From: Apium graveolens
Lineage: Eukaryota; Streptophyta; Magnoliopsida; Apiales; Apiaceae
NCBI RefSeq assembly: GCF_009905375.1
Contig: NC_133647.1
Coordinates: forward strand, 48,232,506 to 48,296,505
Reading direction: 5' to 3'
Length of the DNA: 64,000 nucleotides
This document shows positions 25,101 through 36,371 of the stretch, piece after piece. The position numbers and the translations under genes are program-made. Under the pieces are notes generated by a model. It made no database searches. It had not been told where the DNA came from and saw only the letters and a list, made by a program, of their open reading frames with translations. Numbering within the stretch: the stretch's first letter is position 1; the number at the start of each line of letters is the position of its first letter.

Positions 25101-26260
25101 TTGATGGAAATTTAGGCACAAAAGTCTTAATAGACTCAGAAAGAATTGACAAGTGAGCCAACAAATCATCTAAAAGATGATGCTCACTTGCTTGGATTAT
25201 TGGCTTCTCCAATAGAGTTAAAGATGGAGAATTTGGAAGTGATGTATGAATCATGTCTACATCCAGTGAGTGTGTGGGTGAATTTGGTGTTTGAGGTGCT
25301 TCATTTATTAATGATTTTGGCTATGACTCCATATTTATTGGGGCCATATCAAGTTGACTTTGAGATGGTACAGTGACTGGGTCTTTAGCTCCAGTTTGCA
25401 ATATGTGTTCCCTGTGCATCCCCAAGGGTTTTAGATCTTTTCTTTCTTGCATAGGTCTGTGGAGAACTTGTGTCCCTAACCCTCTTGTTCTGTGCTCCTG
25501 GTTGGGAGCTTGTTTCAATAGTAACATCCTTTTGGGAGGATGAAACTAGAATTGAGTTAATTTCCTTATTAACAACCACAGTTTGTTGGGAAACTGTGGT
25601 GTGGCTAGGCTTGGGTACACTAATCTCACCAGCCTTATCCTTAGGATTTCTTTGACTTTCACCCTATCCCTCACCTAACTCACTCTCCTTCAGACTCCCC
25701 TTTTTGTGTTTGGTAGTTTTTACAACTGGTATCTTTTAAGAGACACCAGAGGGGGCTTTCTCTGTTTTGGTTTTTGAAATTTTTGATTTAGTAACTTGGG
25801 TAGGCATCTGTTGGGTCATTGATACAGATTCCATAGCTACACTAGAAGGCAAAGAAACTTGTGAGGTTGGAATTGTGGAGACAATTATGCTTACCTCACT
25901 TACCTGAGGGCCCTACATTATTGGAAAGTAGAAGAGGGGCACCTCCTTGTGATGACTTTCCCTGTTTAAGTCTGCAATGACTCTCCTTTCTTGAACCCAA
26001 CAATTCAATTTGTTAGATGGGTTCTCAATAGCAATGTTCTCAATAAGATGGTTAGCAAGCATCATAAAGAATCTAGCATAGTAGACACTTTTACTCCTCT
26101 TATTAAGATCTCCTAACTTAAAACCTAACTCAAACATGATCATGTCACTGAAATCAAAGTACTTATCAGTAACTAGCATATAAAGCATGTTAAGCATGGA
26201 AATGTTAATAGAATCAAAATTACTCACTTTACCAGAAAATACTTTGGTAACTACTTAAAG
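22113..26260 (-). pseudogene. Long extra ORF of the SIRE-like element, broken
   Basis: About 4.1 kb of former coding sequence on the minus strand, now in frames separated by single stops (26227-25913, 25579-25321, 25044-24640, 24630-23884, 23874-23368, 23384-23139, 23120-22917, 22910-22113). The order parallels the plus-strand copy at 15564-20024: helical N-terminal part (VYYARFFMMLANHLIE), a low-complexity hinge with the shared phrase SSQKDV and a basic KKRSK cluster, an alpha-helical coiled-coil-like region (24240-23890), a Lys/Glu-rich stretch (23260-23140) and a C-terminal globular part ending in KKSRKSRK. Overall similarity to the plus copy is weak beyond architecture. The 5' end is lost at 26260. 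It is cut off two codons beyond the VVTKVF segment by an LTR. Function unknown; the position suggests an env-like/accessory ORF. Confidence 0.7.
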
Positions 26261-27820
26261 TGTTTGTCCTAATTCCAATCATGTATGATGAGTTAGGAAG
26301 AACTTTCTTGTATTCCTATTTGATTTCATTGATATTAATAAAAGACTTGTTTTGGTTTATTATGGGCTTTATCTATTTAAAGTGTTTTAAATAAGATGCT
26401 CCATAGTTTAGAGTAAAGCTTCTAGAATTATAATGAGATTATAATAGTGAGATCTAGAAGACGATAACTCTAGACTTAAACAGTTCCTGATCATGGGATA
26501 ACTAATCGGATGTTAGTGGATCCGCAAAGATTGATACATACTATGCTTGCTCCCTCCAGGAGGATGTCTGCTTTCATAGGAATTTGTGTGGTGACACTAT
26601 AGCTAGTATGTAGGTGCTTATTAGGGAATAAGTTCACTGAACATGACTCGATAAGTTGAACAACTAATGGAGATTACTCACGTGTCAATAGTTATTCACT
26701 GAGTGATAGTTGTACAAGTGTCCTTAGACTTGAGATCGTTAAAGTTATCTTATATATAATGAACTGTGCTTTGGTTTAGTCCTTAGTCTCAAGTACATCC
26801 ATTAGGTCTATTCTGGGCATAGGGATTTGTGTATAGAGATAGTTAACATCAATAGAGGATCTACCCCTTCCAGTATAGAAAGAGAATATCCTATGTTATT
26901 CTTAGTATGCGAGTTCTGGAATCTCTGGCCAGAGTGTATGAAATTAGAAAGGAGTTTCTAATTTGCATTAATATGAACTTTGCATTATGAATAAGAAATC
27001 ATATGATTAAATTTGATAGGCCTGACATGAGATCCATGCCTTGTATTTAATCGGGATATTGTACGGGTAGAAGGAATTCATTGTACGGTAACTAGTCACT
27101 GACAGGTTCTTGGTGTTCTAAGCAGTGAATTCATATTATCCGGATAGTCGCGATATGTTGAGAAGCATCACTCACGATGTAGAATAAGTATAATTAATCA
27201 GTTAATTATATTTAGTGAATTTTAGTATTCATCTAAATAATTAATAAAAGTTTATTATTATTATTTATTTCTACTACTGGCATAATATTGAACCTACAGG
27301 GTCACACCATAAAAGAATATTTTATTTGATGAAATAATAAGAGAGAGAATTATTTTCTAAATAGTTTAGAAAAAGAAATAATGATTAAAATAGTTTAAAT
27401 TATTATTAAAGCATTTTATAAAGATAAAATGTGGGGGTTAATATATATATAAAGATATATTATAAAACCCTAGGAGAGCCTTATAAATAGAATGAGATGG
27501 CTCATTCTATTTACATACTTGGTTTTGTGAAAACCCTAGCATCCATCTTCTTCCTCTCTCTCTCTCTCCCAAAAACTCCATTTTTATAAAAGCTTGGTTT
27601 TACAAAAAGCTTCATCGAAGAAGATCATTCTTGGTGGATACCGGTAGAGTGCTTCACACACTGAGGGGCAACTGCTAGCAACCATAATCATAAAGCTTCG
27701 ATTTTCAAGGAATGGTTACGATTCCTCCGTTTTTTTGATTTATACATTTTTCTATATGTGCGATACATGGTTTTTATAGAATAATTGTTATATCACGCTT
27801 CCGCTCATCCGTAAATTCCC
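26261..27820 (+). repeat. LTR A (plus orientation), right end uncertain
   Basis: Starts TGTTTGTCCTAA, interrupting the extra ORF. It aligns along its length with the reverse complement of 28701-30374 (shared landmarks: 'ataaaagacttgtttt', 'tgtgtggtgacactatagctagtatgtaggtgc', 'ccggatagtcgcgatatgttgagaagcatcactcacgatgtagaa', each only partly quoted here). A TATA box (CTTATAAATAG) lies at about 27480-27490, followed by a CT microsatellite (27549-27568) and a leader. The end near 27820 is degraded (no clean CA terminus) and no primer-binding site follows, so I cannot say whether it is a solo or 5' LTR. Confidence 0.75.
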
Positions 27821-28700
27821 GGAATGCACGACACACATTATTGGCCTAACCGTGTTGTAACGCATTACCAGAATGCGTTACAGCTCTTGTAACGCATTCC
27901 TGTAATGCGTTACAGCCTGTCTGTCCATATTAAATTTATTTTTTTATGAGTTTCGTAACTCCGTTTTGGGCGTGCAATATATCGTGGGATTCATTTTTCC
28001 GAGACGGATCTAATGGAGTGGTCAAATATTTTTTATATAAAAGTTTTGAACTTTTTATATTCCCGAAAGTGTTTTAAAGCATGTTTTAATTGTTTTAATT
28101 GCTTTTAAATGCTATAATAAATCCATACATCATTATATCAATGTGTGACATGATATTACTTGCATTCTTACTTGTTTATTTATTTTTATATATGAGATAT
28201 ATGCCTATGTTTACCATGCGATGATAGATTTAGGTGAACTTAAATCAAAATAAGGCGTGCTCTAGAAAATCTAGAATAGGAATCGTTTCTTGCCTTAACA
28301 ATAATATTATGAATACAATCATGAGATTCTTGTGTTTATGAAACACGTAATTAAATATGAATTTTCAATTTTGAGAGAAAGGATGATTCTGTCAAAAGCA
28401 GATTACGATCTGTAAGAAAGGGGTATTAAGTGACGCCTCTTGACAATGCTCCCCCCGATCTGGGAATCATCTAATTATCGATTATTGATTTGAATTATTT
28501 AATTTAAAAGGAAGAATCTCTTTATAATATGATTATGATTATAACATAATATAATCCCTCTAAAATTAAATAATATCAAGTAGTAATTGGCCAATGACAC
28601 AACGAGCTTGTGTCGGTCAAAGCCTTCCAACATGATATACAAGTGTCTCTAGCATGCACATCAACTTAATATGACTTAACCTCTCTAAACACGACATCAC
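27821..28700. other. Unclassified stretch between LTR A and solo LTR B
   Basis: No coding potential seen. It contains the two hairpins at 27856-27914 and a 27-bp block at 27957-27983 that matches 20814-20840 with one mismatch. The rest is AT-rich, with a short GC island (ctccccccgatctggg) near 28449. The right end (28540-28700) should be continuous with the Athila 3' flank, because the ATCAC duplication shows that LTR B inserted into it. It may combine the tail of LTR A's element with Athila 3' sequence. Confidence 0.4.
27856..27914. repeat. Two perfect 11-bp-arm hairpins in tandem
   Basis: The arm TGTAACGCATT is followed by a 5-nt loop and its exact inverse AATGCGTTACA at 27856-27882. After 5 bases the same stem recurs at 27888-27914 with a different loop (ACCAG in the first, CCTGT in the second). 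Stems are perfect while loops differ, which suggests selection for structure or gene-conversion-like maintenance. Confidence 0.9.
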
Positions 28701-30374
28701 TGTTGGATTTTTAACGCAGCGGGGGCATGGTAAAACACTTTTACACATACAAAATCTAAATAAAAGCATATAAATCGTGAATAAAAATTCGAGGGATCGA
28801 ATCTAACCTTTTAAAATAATTCGGAGACAACGATCAGAGATCCTTAGCAGTTGCTCCTCAAGTGTGAAGCACTCCACCGGTATCCACCAAGAAAACGATG
28901 TTAAGGAGGAGGAAGAAGGTGGAGAGAATTGGGTTTTCCAAACTTTTTGGGTTTTCGGGTTTGATGTGGGTTGGAATAAAATTAGGGTCTATAATAGTGT
29001 ATTTATAGGCAAAATTTTCAGCTGAAATTTTCCCATAAATATTATTATTATTATCCCATTTATTATTCTCATTAATAATTAAAACACCTATTAATCATTA
29101 ATCCTTTTTCTAAATACTTTAGAAATAATTCTCTCTCTTGATTTAATTTCCAAAAATTAAATCCTTAATTAATAATATTAAGAACTTTTCTTAATTAATT
29201 TATAATCAATTAAATCTCATTTAATCAATTATTAAATTTGCCAAATAATTATTTATTTCACAAATAAATAATTATTAGCCATTATTAATTAATTCATCCA
29301 CCAATAAATCATTCTCTTTTTATGGTGTGACCCTGTAGGTTCAATATTAAGCCGGTAGTAGAAATAAATAATAATAAAACTTTTTTATCATTATTTATAT
29401 AAATTCTCTAATTTATTAAATATGATTAATTAATTAATCACATTTATTCTACATCGTGAGTGATGCTTCTCAACATATCGCGACTATCCGGATAATATGA
29501 ATTCACTGCTTAGAATACCAAGAACCTGTCAGTGAATAGTTACCGTACAATAAACTCCTTCTACCCTATAATGTCCCAATTAAATACAAGGCATGGATCT
29601 CGTGTCAAGCCTATCTAATTCAATCACTTGCTTACCATTTACTATGCGTAGTTCTATGCAAATTAGAAACTCCTTTCTAATTTCATTCACTCTGGCCAGA
29701 GATTCCTGAACTAGCATAAGTGGATCAGCCTTGAACATTCGCTTCCTTCACTGGAAGGGGTAGATCCTTTATTGATCATACACTATCTTCGTGTACAAAT
29801 TCCTATACCCAGAAGAGCCCTAATAATTGTCCCTGGAGACTAAGAACTAAACCAAAGCATAGTTCAGTGTACACAAGATGACTATGATGACCTCAAGTCT
29901 AAGGATACTTGTACAACTATCACTATGTGAACAACTGCTGACACGTGAGTGAACTCCATCAGTTGTTCAGCTGTGTGAGTCATGTTCAGTGAACTTATTC
30001 TATAATAAGCACCTACATACTAGCTATAGTGTCACCACACAAATGTCTATGAGAACAGACATCCTTCATGATGAAGCAAGCATAGTATGTACCGATCTTT
30101 GCGGATTATTAATTACCAGTTAGTAATCCTATGACCAGGAACTATTTAAGTTTAGAGTTATCATCTTTTTAGGTCTCACTATTATGATCTCATCATAATC
30201 CATAAAAAGCTTTACTCTAAACTATGGTATATCTTATTTAAACACTTAAATAGATAGATCCCGTAATAAAAACAAAACAAGTCTTTTATTAATATCAATG
30301 AAATCAAAACAGATTACATAAAGAGTTATTCCTAAATCCTAATACCCGATTGGACTTAGGACATATTCCTTTCA
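28701..30374 (-). repeat. Solo LTR B (1674 bp) with ATCAC target duplication
   Basis: The minus strand starts TGAAAGGAATATGTCC (30374) and ends AAAAATCCAACA (28701). It is flanked by ATCAC at 28696-28700 and again at 30375-30379, a perfect 5-bp target-site duplication, so this is a complete solo LTR left by LTR-LTR recombination. A TATA box (minus CCTATAAATAC) lies at about 29002-29012. It is inserted in the 3' flank of the Athila element and is the inverted relative of LTR A. Confidence 0.88.
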
Positions 30375-30379
30375 ATCAC

Positions 30380-30650
30380 TACACTAGCATCAATATCACA
30401 AGTCAACTGGCAAATTTATCTAAGGGATCATGTTACAATGTAAATGCATGAACTATATGAACAAACTAACATAAAAACTAACAAAAAATTAAAAAAAACT
30501 ACATAGCAAAATATGCAACTATATGAACTAAACTATCATGAATATGAAAAACTATATGAGACTCACACAAACTATTCCTTCAACTACTACCCTCAAACTT
30601 AAAATATTCACTATCCTCAATGAAGGTAATAGTAAGGAATTCAGGCATAC
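30380..30650 (-). other. Athila sequence downstream of the env-like ORF
   Basis: AT-rich, non-coding, about 270 bp between the env-like stop and solo LTR B. No polypurine tract or LTR start is seen here. Confidence 0.5.
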
Positions 30651-31864
30651 CTAATCAGAGTCAGGCTTCCCACCCTCAAAGGGTGGAGTGTCAGGTGTGT
30701 CTAGAGGTGGATATACGGAATCCTCACCAAAAACTAGCCACTGGATGTCAAAACCAGTGGCTCTAAAAGCTCTCCCCAATGCCTGGGTGAGGTCTCTCGC
30801 GAACCTGCTATGGATGTCATACATCGCATCCATCCTCTTCACCAAACGCCTATACTGCATCATGCTCAAGCAAACTCCTATATCAGCTCCTTCCTGCTCC
30901 TCTTGCGCCTGCTGTGATGGCCCTCCATTATCTCCTAGCTGAGATCTACATGCAGTCCTGCTCGCCTGACCAGCAGATGGCCTCCCACCGGGTAGGTGGT
31001 CAAAAGAATACCTAAGCCCTTTCCGATCGGGCTTGCCTCCATCCTATTCCTGCATTGTAGCCAAAGTAGTGCTATAGATAGGAGCACTCGGCAACTGTAA
31101 CTGCTCATGTGCGGGCCAATGTACACCAACTGCCACGCACAGCTTTGTCACCACGGACCCATACGAAATAGACCCCGTAGTGCTCCCCCTCAAGAACTTT
31201 AAAATCCCCTGATAGATAACCATCCCCAAATCTATGTAATCAACCTGTAGAATACCCATATCAGCCGTGCACGCTCCACAGTAATCTCATGCACATGCGA
31301 AGATGGCATTATGTTAGCACATATAAAAGCGTTCCTTGCATGGGCAAACCTGTTCATGCTGGAAGCTGGGAACGTAGAATACTACACGACTATGCCCCTC
31401 TTGATCTTCCAATGAGTTTCGGGCTGGCACAGAGTAGCAACAATAAGATCCTGATCAAAGTCCTCTAGAGTCTTATCGTTCCAGGTTTCCTGCCCGGGCT
31501 TCCTCGCGGGCTGCTCAATCACAGTCCTGATAGCCTCTGCACTATACTCCACCGTCCTCCCTCGAACCACAGTGAAGCCATTTTTCTCAGCCTTGGCATT
31601 CGCATAGAACTCGCGAACCACACTCATGGGCACAACAGCAGGTGTCTCGCAAATAGGAACCCAGCCCATCTCAAGAATCATCTCCAACAGCTGACCATCC
31701 TTCCCTGATGGCAGAAAGCCTCGCTCCTTCACGATTGGCTTCGAAAGAAGCCTAGTATACTCCGCTTCAGCCTCGGGAGTAGAGAACCTCGGCTTTACAC
31801 CACCCACACTTGATGAATCGGTGGTGTTGCTGCTAACTTGTGTTCTTTGTCTCTTGGGTGCCAT
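30651..31864 (-). pseudogene. Athila env-like ORF (putative plant transposon protein type), broken
   Basis: ATG at 31864, minus strand: a basic start (MAPKRQRTQ), then FSTPEAEAEYTRLLSKP and ERGF, a conserved Trp segment (EMGWVPIC) and VREFYANA, followed by YSAEAIRTVIEQP. This is the wording of the ORF found downstream of pol in Athila elements, known in protein databases as a putative plant transposon protein. It is readable for 160 codons to 31382, then stops and frame changes follow (pieces at 31259-31044 and 31129-30935). The C-terminal piece (30869-30651) reads MQYRRLVKRMDAMYDIHSRF and ends with a Pro/Asp-rich tail. A role as an envelope protein has been proposed for Athila but is unproven; no signal peptide or membrane segment is visible here. 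Confidence 0.78.
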
Positions 31865-32453
31865 AGAAATTGATTAGAGAGAATAAAAGTTGTGTTTGAG
31901 AGAGAATTTGTGTTTGAGAAGTTGTGAATTAGTGAAGAAGTTTGTGTATGGGGTGTATATATATATAGGTGGTGAAAAGAGAATTATATATGGAATAAAA
32001 GTGGGATTTGATTATAGTAATAATGGGAGTAATGGGTTTGATTTGGAGAGGGAATTATGGGATGTGGGGGAGTAAAATTCGGTTGGGAATTGATTTTGGG
32101 ACAATATTACCGTTTCCCCCCTTCAACTGCCTTTTATTTTTTTCTAGGTTCTGGACACGGCGCGACCTCACACTTGGACGGTGCGGGCACGCGCTACTTT
32201 TTCCAAACCGGCATGGCCGCGCGCTATAACAGCGCGGGCGCGCCATGTTTCTGTGAAATCAACACGGCCGCGCGCTAGGACAGCGCGGGCGTGCCAGGCT
32301 TCTGAAGTTGGCCCTGAATTTTTTTCTTTTTCTGATTTTTTGTGATTTTCTCTTTTTTTTTCTTTCTTCCTCTACTTACTAATGTACAACAAACTTGGGT
32401 TACCTCCTAAGAAGCGCTTGCTTTACTTCGTTAGCTTGACGTAGAACTTGAGA
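31865..32453 (-). other. Athila pol-env spacer with GC-rich repeats
   Basis: Non-coding. Positions 32155-32300 are strikingly GC-rich in an AT-rich setting and hold at least three variants of a unit containing gcgcgct, then cagcgcgggc (32215-32240, 32268-32295 and a weaker one at 32155-32210). The unit is nearly self-complementary. The remaining part is a T-rich stretch (32320-32375) and the leader of the env-like ORF. Confidence 0.7.
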
Positions 32454-33790
32454 TCAAACGGACAATAAAATGACACTAACCACCTCGCGGTTTGCCGTGT
32501 CACCATAGTAGTGCTTCAATTTCTGACCATTAACCTTGAATTCTTGGCCCGGATCATTCTCAAAAATCTCCACCGCTCCATGTGGAAACACAATTTTGAC
32601 AATAAACGGCCCTGACCATCTTGACTTCAGTTTACTAGGAAAAAGACGGAGACGAGAGTTGAACAACATAACTTGTTGCCCTGGCACAAATGATTTGAGA
32701 CCCCGATCATGCCACCTCTTGACTTTCTCCTTATACATATTTTTGTTCTCATAAGCTTGAAGTCGAAACTCGTCGAGCTCATTCAATTGAAGCATCATCT
32801 TCTTTCCAGCTATATCCAAATTCAGATTCAATTTCTTCAAAGCCCAATATGCCTTATGCTCTAGCTCCACCGGAAGATGACACCCCTTACCATAAACGAT
32901 CTGATATGGTGACATTCCTAGCGGAGTCTTGTAGGCTATTCTATAAGTCCAAACAACTTCATCAAGCTACAAAGACCAATCTATTCTCGATGGACACACC
33001 ACCTTCTCTAGAATGCGCTTGATCTCTCTGTTAGATACCTCGGCTTGACCATTAGTTTTAGGATGGTAAGCCGTAGCAATGCGATGATTCATATTGTACC
33101 TTTTCAGTATTGCAATGAACTTGCGGTTACAGAAATGAGACCCCTCATCACTGATTATGACTTTTGGAGTCCCAAATCTTGTGAAAATCTACTTGTGAAG
33201 AAAATTAAGCACCACCTTAGCATCGTTCATTGGCAACGCCTTAACTTCAACCCATTTCGACATATAATCAACTACCAACAAGATGTACTGATTGTTACAA
33301 GATGAGACAATTGGCCCCATGAAGTCAATTCCCCAAACATCGAAGATTTCAACCTCGAGAAGCACATTAAGAGGCATCTCATCCATTTTAGACATATTCC
33401 CCACTCATTGACATCGATCACATTTCAAAATGAACTGATGAGAATCTTTAAACAACGTCAACTAAAAGAACCCTGCTTGAAGAATACGAGATGTTGTCTT
33501 TTCTCTACCATAATGTCCTTCATAAGCCGCTGAGTGGCAATCTCGTAAGATCCCCCCTGTTTCACTGTAGTGAATACATCTCCTGATGATTTGGTCAGCT
33601 CCTTGGCGAAAAAGAAATAGCTCATCCCACATATACCACTTTACTTCATGTAGAAACTTCTTTCTTTTAGCATGAGTGAATTTAGGAGGCATGACATTAC
33701 TCACAAGGTAGTTCATAATATCTGCAAACCACGGTTCTTCTGCTTGCACTCCGAATAACTGCTCATTAGGAAAAGACTCATTAATCAAAG
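32454..33790 (-). pseudogene. Athila integrase, broken
   Basis: Minus-strand reading in order: zinc-binding N-terminal part (HYSETGG, then HSAAYEGHYG, and CDRCQ near 33425), catalytic core ([17 protein letters not shown] near 33150; [17 protein letters not shown] near 33085-33030) supplying the D, D and E residues, then the C-terminal part (PYQIVYGKGCHLPVELEHKAYWALK, here cited in part; KSRWSGPFIV; GQKLKHYY). This is the Athila type of integrase, without a chromodomain. Stops lie near 33463, 33405 and 33190, and one frame change near 32970. Inactive. Confidence 0.88.
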
Positions 33791-33875
33791 ACTTATCTTA
33801 TAAAGTAGAAATTGGATCCTCTAAACGCGAGAGATGATCGGCAACTTGATTCTCAGTCCCCTTTCTGTTCTTGAT

Positions 33876-34310
33876 CTATAACTCAAACTCCTGAAGTAAA
33901 AGAACCCATCGAATCAACCTTGGCTTCGAGTCCTTCTTCGAGACGAGATATCGAATTGTAGCGTGATCAGTGAAAACTGTCACCTTCATCCCAAGGAGAT
34001 ATGATCGAAATTTCTCAAAACCATAGACAATAGCCAAAAGTTCTTTCTCAGTAGTGGTGTAATTCAGTTGAGCACCATTAGGAGTCTTACTAGCATAGTA
34101 GACTACATGAAATATGTTGTTCTTACGTTGCCCAAGAACTACTCCAACTGAATAGTCGCTTGCATCGCACATCATTTCGAATGGTTCAGACCAATCAGGT
34201 GCAGTTATGACAGATGCCGTAATCAAGCTCTTTTTTAATATCTCAAAAACAGCAAGGCACTCATCATCAAAATTGAAAGGAACGTCTTTCTCTAGCAAAT
34301 TGCACAACGG
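33876..34310 (-). pseudogene. Athila RNase H
   Basis: The 143-codon open piece contains [10 protein letters not shown] (first catalytic Asp), [34 protein letters not shown] (cited in part; catalytic Glu) and [10 protein letters not shown] (Asp). This RNase H degrades the RNA strand during reverse transcription. It is separated from RT by a frame change near 34320 and runs into a stop at 33876 before integrase. Confidence 0.85.
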
Positions 34311-35108
34311 CTTCGAAATCTTCGAGAAGTCTTTGATGATGCGCTTATAGAAACCTGCATAACCAAGAAAACTGTGAATTCCCTTTAACCGATATGGGTG
34401 GAGAAAGATTTTTGATCACCCCCACCTTGGCTTTGTCCACCTCAAGACCCTTGCTAGAAACCTTGTGCCCAAGTATGATGCCTTGGCGCACCATAAAATG
34501 ACATTTCTCCCAATTAAGAACCAAGTGGTCTCAACGCACCTTTTCAATACTAAACCCAGATTATGCAAGCATTCATCGTAAGAAGTTCCAAAGACCGAGA
34601 AATCATCCATGAACACTTCTACATTATTTCCAATCATGTCAGAGAAGATAGCCATCATACATCTCTGAAAAGTGGCTGGCACTCCACATAGCCTAAAAGA
34701 AACTCTACGGAATGCAAAAGTGCCAAACGGACATGTGAATGTAGTCTTTTCTTGATCCTCTCGAGCGATACAAATATGATTATAACCTGAGTAGCCATCC
34801 AAAAGAGAGTAGTAATCATGCCCAACCAATCTATCAAGCATCTGATCAATGAAAGGAAGAGGGAAGTGATATTTCCTTATGGCTTTTTTTAGCTTCCTAT
34901 AATCCATGCAAACTCTCCACCCTGTGACTGTTCATGTCGGAATAAACTCATTCTTCTTATTAGCCACCACAGTGATACCACCTTTCTTTGGCATGCACTG
35001 AATTGGGCTCATCCATGAACTATCAGAAATATGATAGATAATTCCTGCATCTAGCCACTTGAGAATTTCCTTCTTCACAACCTCTTTCATGATCGGATTT
35101 AGCCTTCT
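34311..35108 (-). pseudogene. Athila reverse transcriptase
   Basis: Minus strand: SSWMSPIQCMPKKGG (about 35010), then a break near 34925, MDYRKLKKAIRKYHFPLPFIDQ (in part), LDGYSGYNHI, CPFGTFAFRR and the catalytic box FMDD (near 34605), a usual variant of YxDD in Athila. The C-terminal part is frame-shifted after the LGLVLKRC segment (about 34545). The family copies element RNA into DNA; this copy is broken by at least two frame changes. Confidence 0.85.
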
Positions 35109-36240
35109 CTATTGCTCAACAATAGGCTTGCTTCCTTCCCATTGCAGAATTTTATGGATACAATAAGAAGGGTTGATTCCCTTGATATCTGCTATAGTCC
35201 AACCAATTGCCGATTTAAACTCTCTATGAATCCTCAATAGCTTTTCCTCATCAGAACCTGAAAGGTCAGATGCAATAATAACATGCAAAGTAGATGCTTC
35301 ACCTAACAATGCATACCTCAAGTGCTCAGGTAAAGGCTTAAGCTCAAGAGTAGGAGCTTCCTTAATAGATAGCTTGAGGCATTTCGGAGAACTTTTCAAC
35401 TCCTCTAATCCAAGAGATTCAAAAGGCATTTCCATCTTTTGCTTCCAAGGAGAGGCATTCAAATATTGCAAGTGCTCGTCACCCTCATCATCTTCACTAT
35501 CAGAATTCCCCAATAAGGGCTTCTCTAAGACATCAGACCTTAGCAAATGATCGAGTTCAGAATTAACCAAAGTATCGACCATTTCCACCTTAAAACACTC
35601 CTTATTTTCTGTAGGGAATTTCATGGCATTGAACACATTAAAAGTCACATCCTGATCCATCACTCGCATGGTAAGCTTAGCTTTCTGCACATCTATCAAG
35701 GTTCGGCCAGTCGCCAAGAAAGGTTTTCCCCAGATTATGGGAATCTTCTTATCCTCCTCGAAATCAAGAATTACAAAATCAGCAGGGAAAATGATTTTAT
35801 CCACCTTGACCAAGACATCCTCCACAATACCTCGCGAATATGTAATAGAACGATCGGCCAACTGCAAAGTCATGTATGTAGGCTTTGGATCAGGCAAGTC
35901 CAATTTTTTTAAGATTAACAATGGCATCAGATTGATGCTAGCTCCCAAGTCGCATAGACATTTATCAAATGACACCTTACCAATGGTGCAAGGAATAATG
36001 AAGCTTCCAGGATCTTTAAGTTTCGGAGGCAATTTCTGTTGTAGCACAACACTGCATTCCTCCATGAGAGCAACAGTCTCTAAGTCATCAAGCTTCACCT
36101 TCCTAGAGAGAATACCTTTCATAAATTTCACGTAACTAGGCATTTGCTCAAGAGTTTCAGCAAAACGTATGTTGATGTGAAGTTTCTTAAACACCTCCAG
36201 AAACTTCGCAAACTGCTTATCCAGTTCTTCTTTTGCAGCC
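35109..36240 (-). pseudogene. Athila protease region and pol start
   Basis: A 361-codon open piece (36194-35109) holds a retropepsin-like active site, DLGASINLMP (about 35955-35925), with the flap/core segments ADFVILDFEED and PIIWGKPFLATGRTLIDVQ (in part). The C-terminal third leads into RT (KLLRIHREFKSAIGWTIAD, the usual RT approach sequence). The reading breaks at 35108 and at 36195. Confidence 0.85.
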
Positions 36241-36371
36241 TCTTAGGAAAAGAAGGTGGAGGATAGATCTATTTCTCCCCTATATTACCCTCAGGAGGAG
36301 TGTACTTAACAGTAGTCTTCTTTGGTTCCACTTCGACTTTCTTCTGATCTTCTTCTTTATCAGCCTCCACT

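Larger units (their letters stand above)
20923..26260 (-). mobile_element. SIRE-like Ty1/Copia element, 3' end only
   Basis: On the minus strand: long extra ORF (26260 to 22113), polypurine tract, then a 982-bp LTR ending at 20923 with TGTTAG/CTAACA inverted ends. The pre-LTR wording (ATTGGGGGAGAT followed by TGTTAGGAATATG) is the standard junction of this Copia type. The 5' side is cut at 26260 by another LTR. The Copia gag/protease piece at 39211-40306, same strand, could be its 5' part, but integrase, RT and RNase H are missing, so the link is only inferred. Confidence 0.75.

Noticed and set aside
26257..26261. AAAGT next to LTR A as the partner of the Athila target duplication at 39211-39215
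   Set aside because: The sequence beyond it is extra-ORF, not the Copia pre-integrase continuation, and LTR A rather than an Athila LTR adjoins it. Probably chance.
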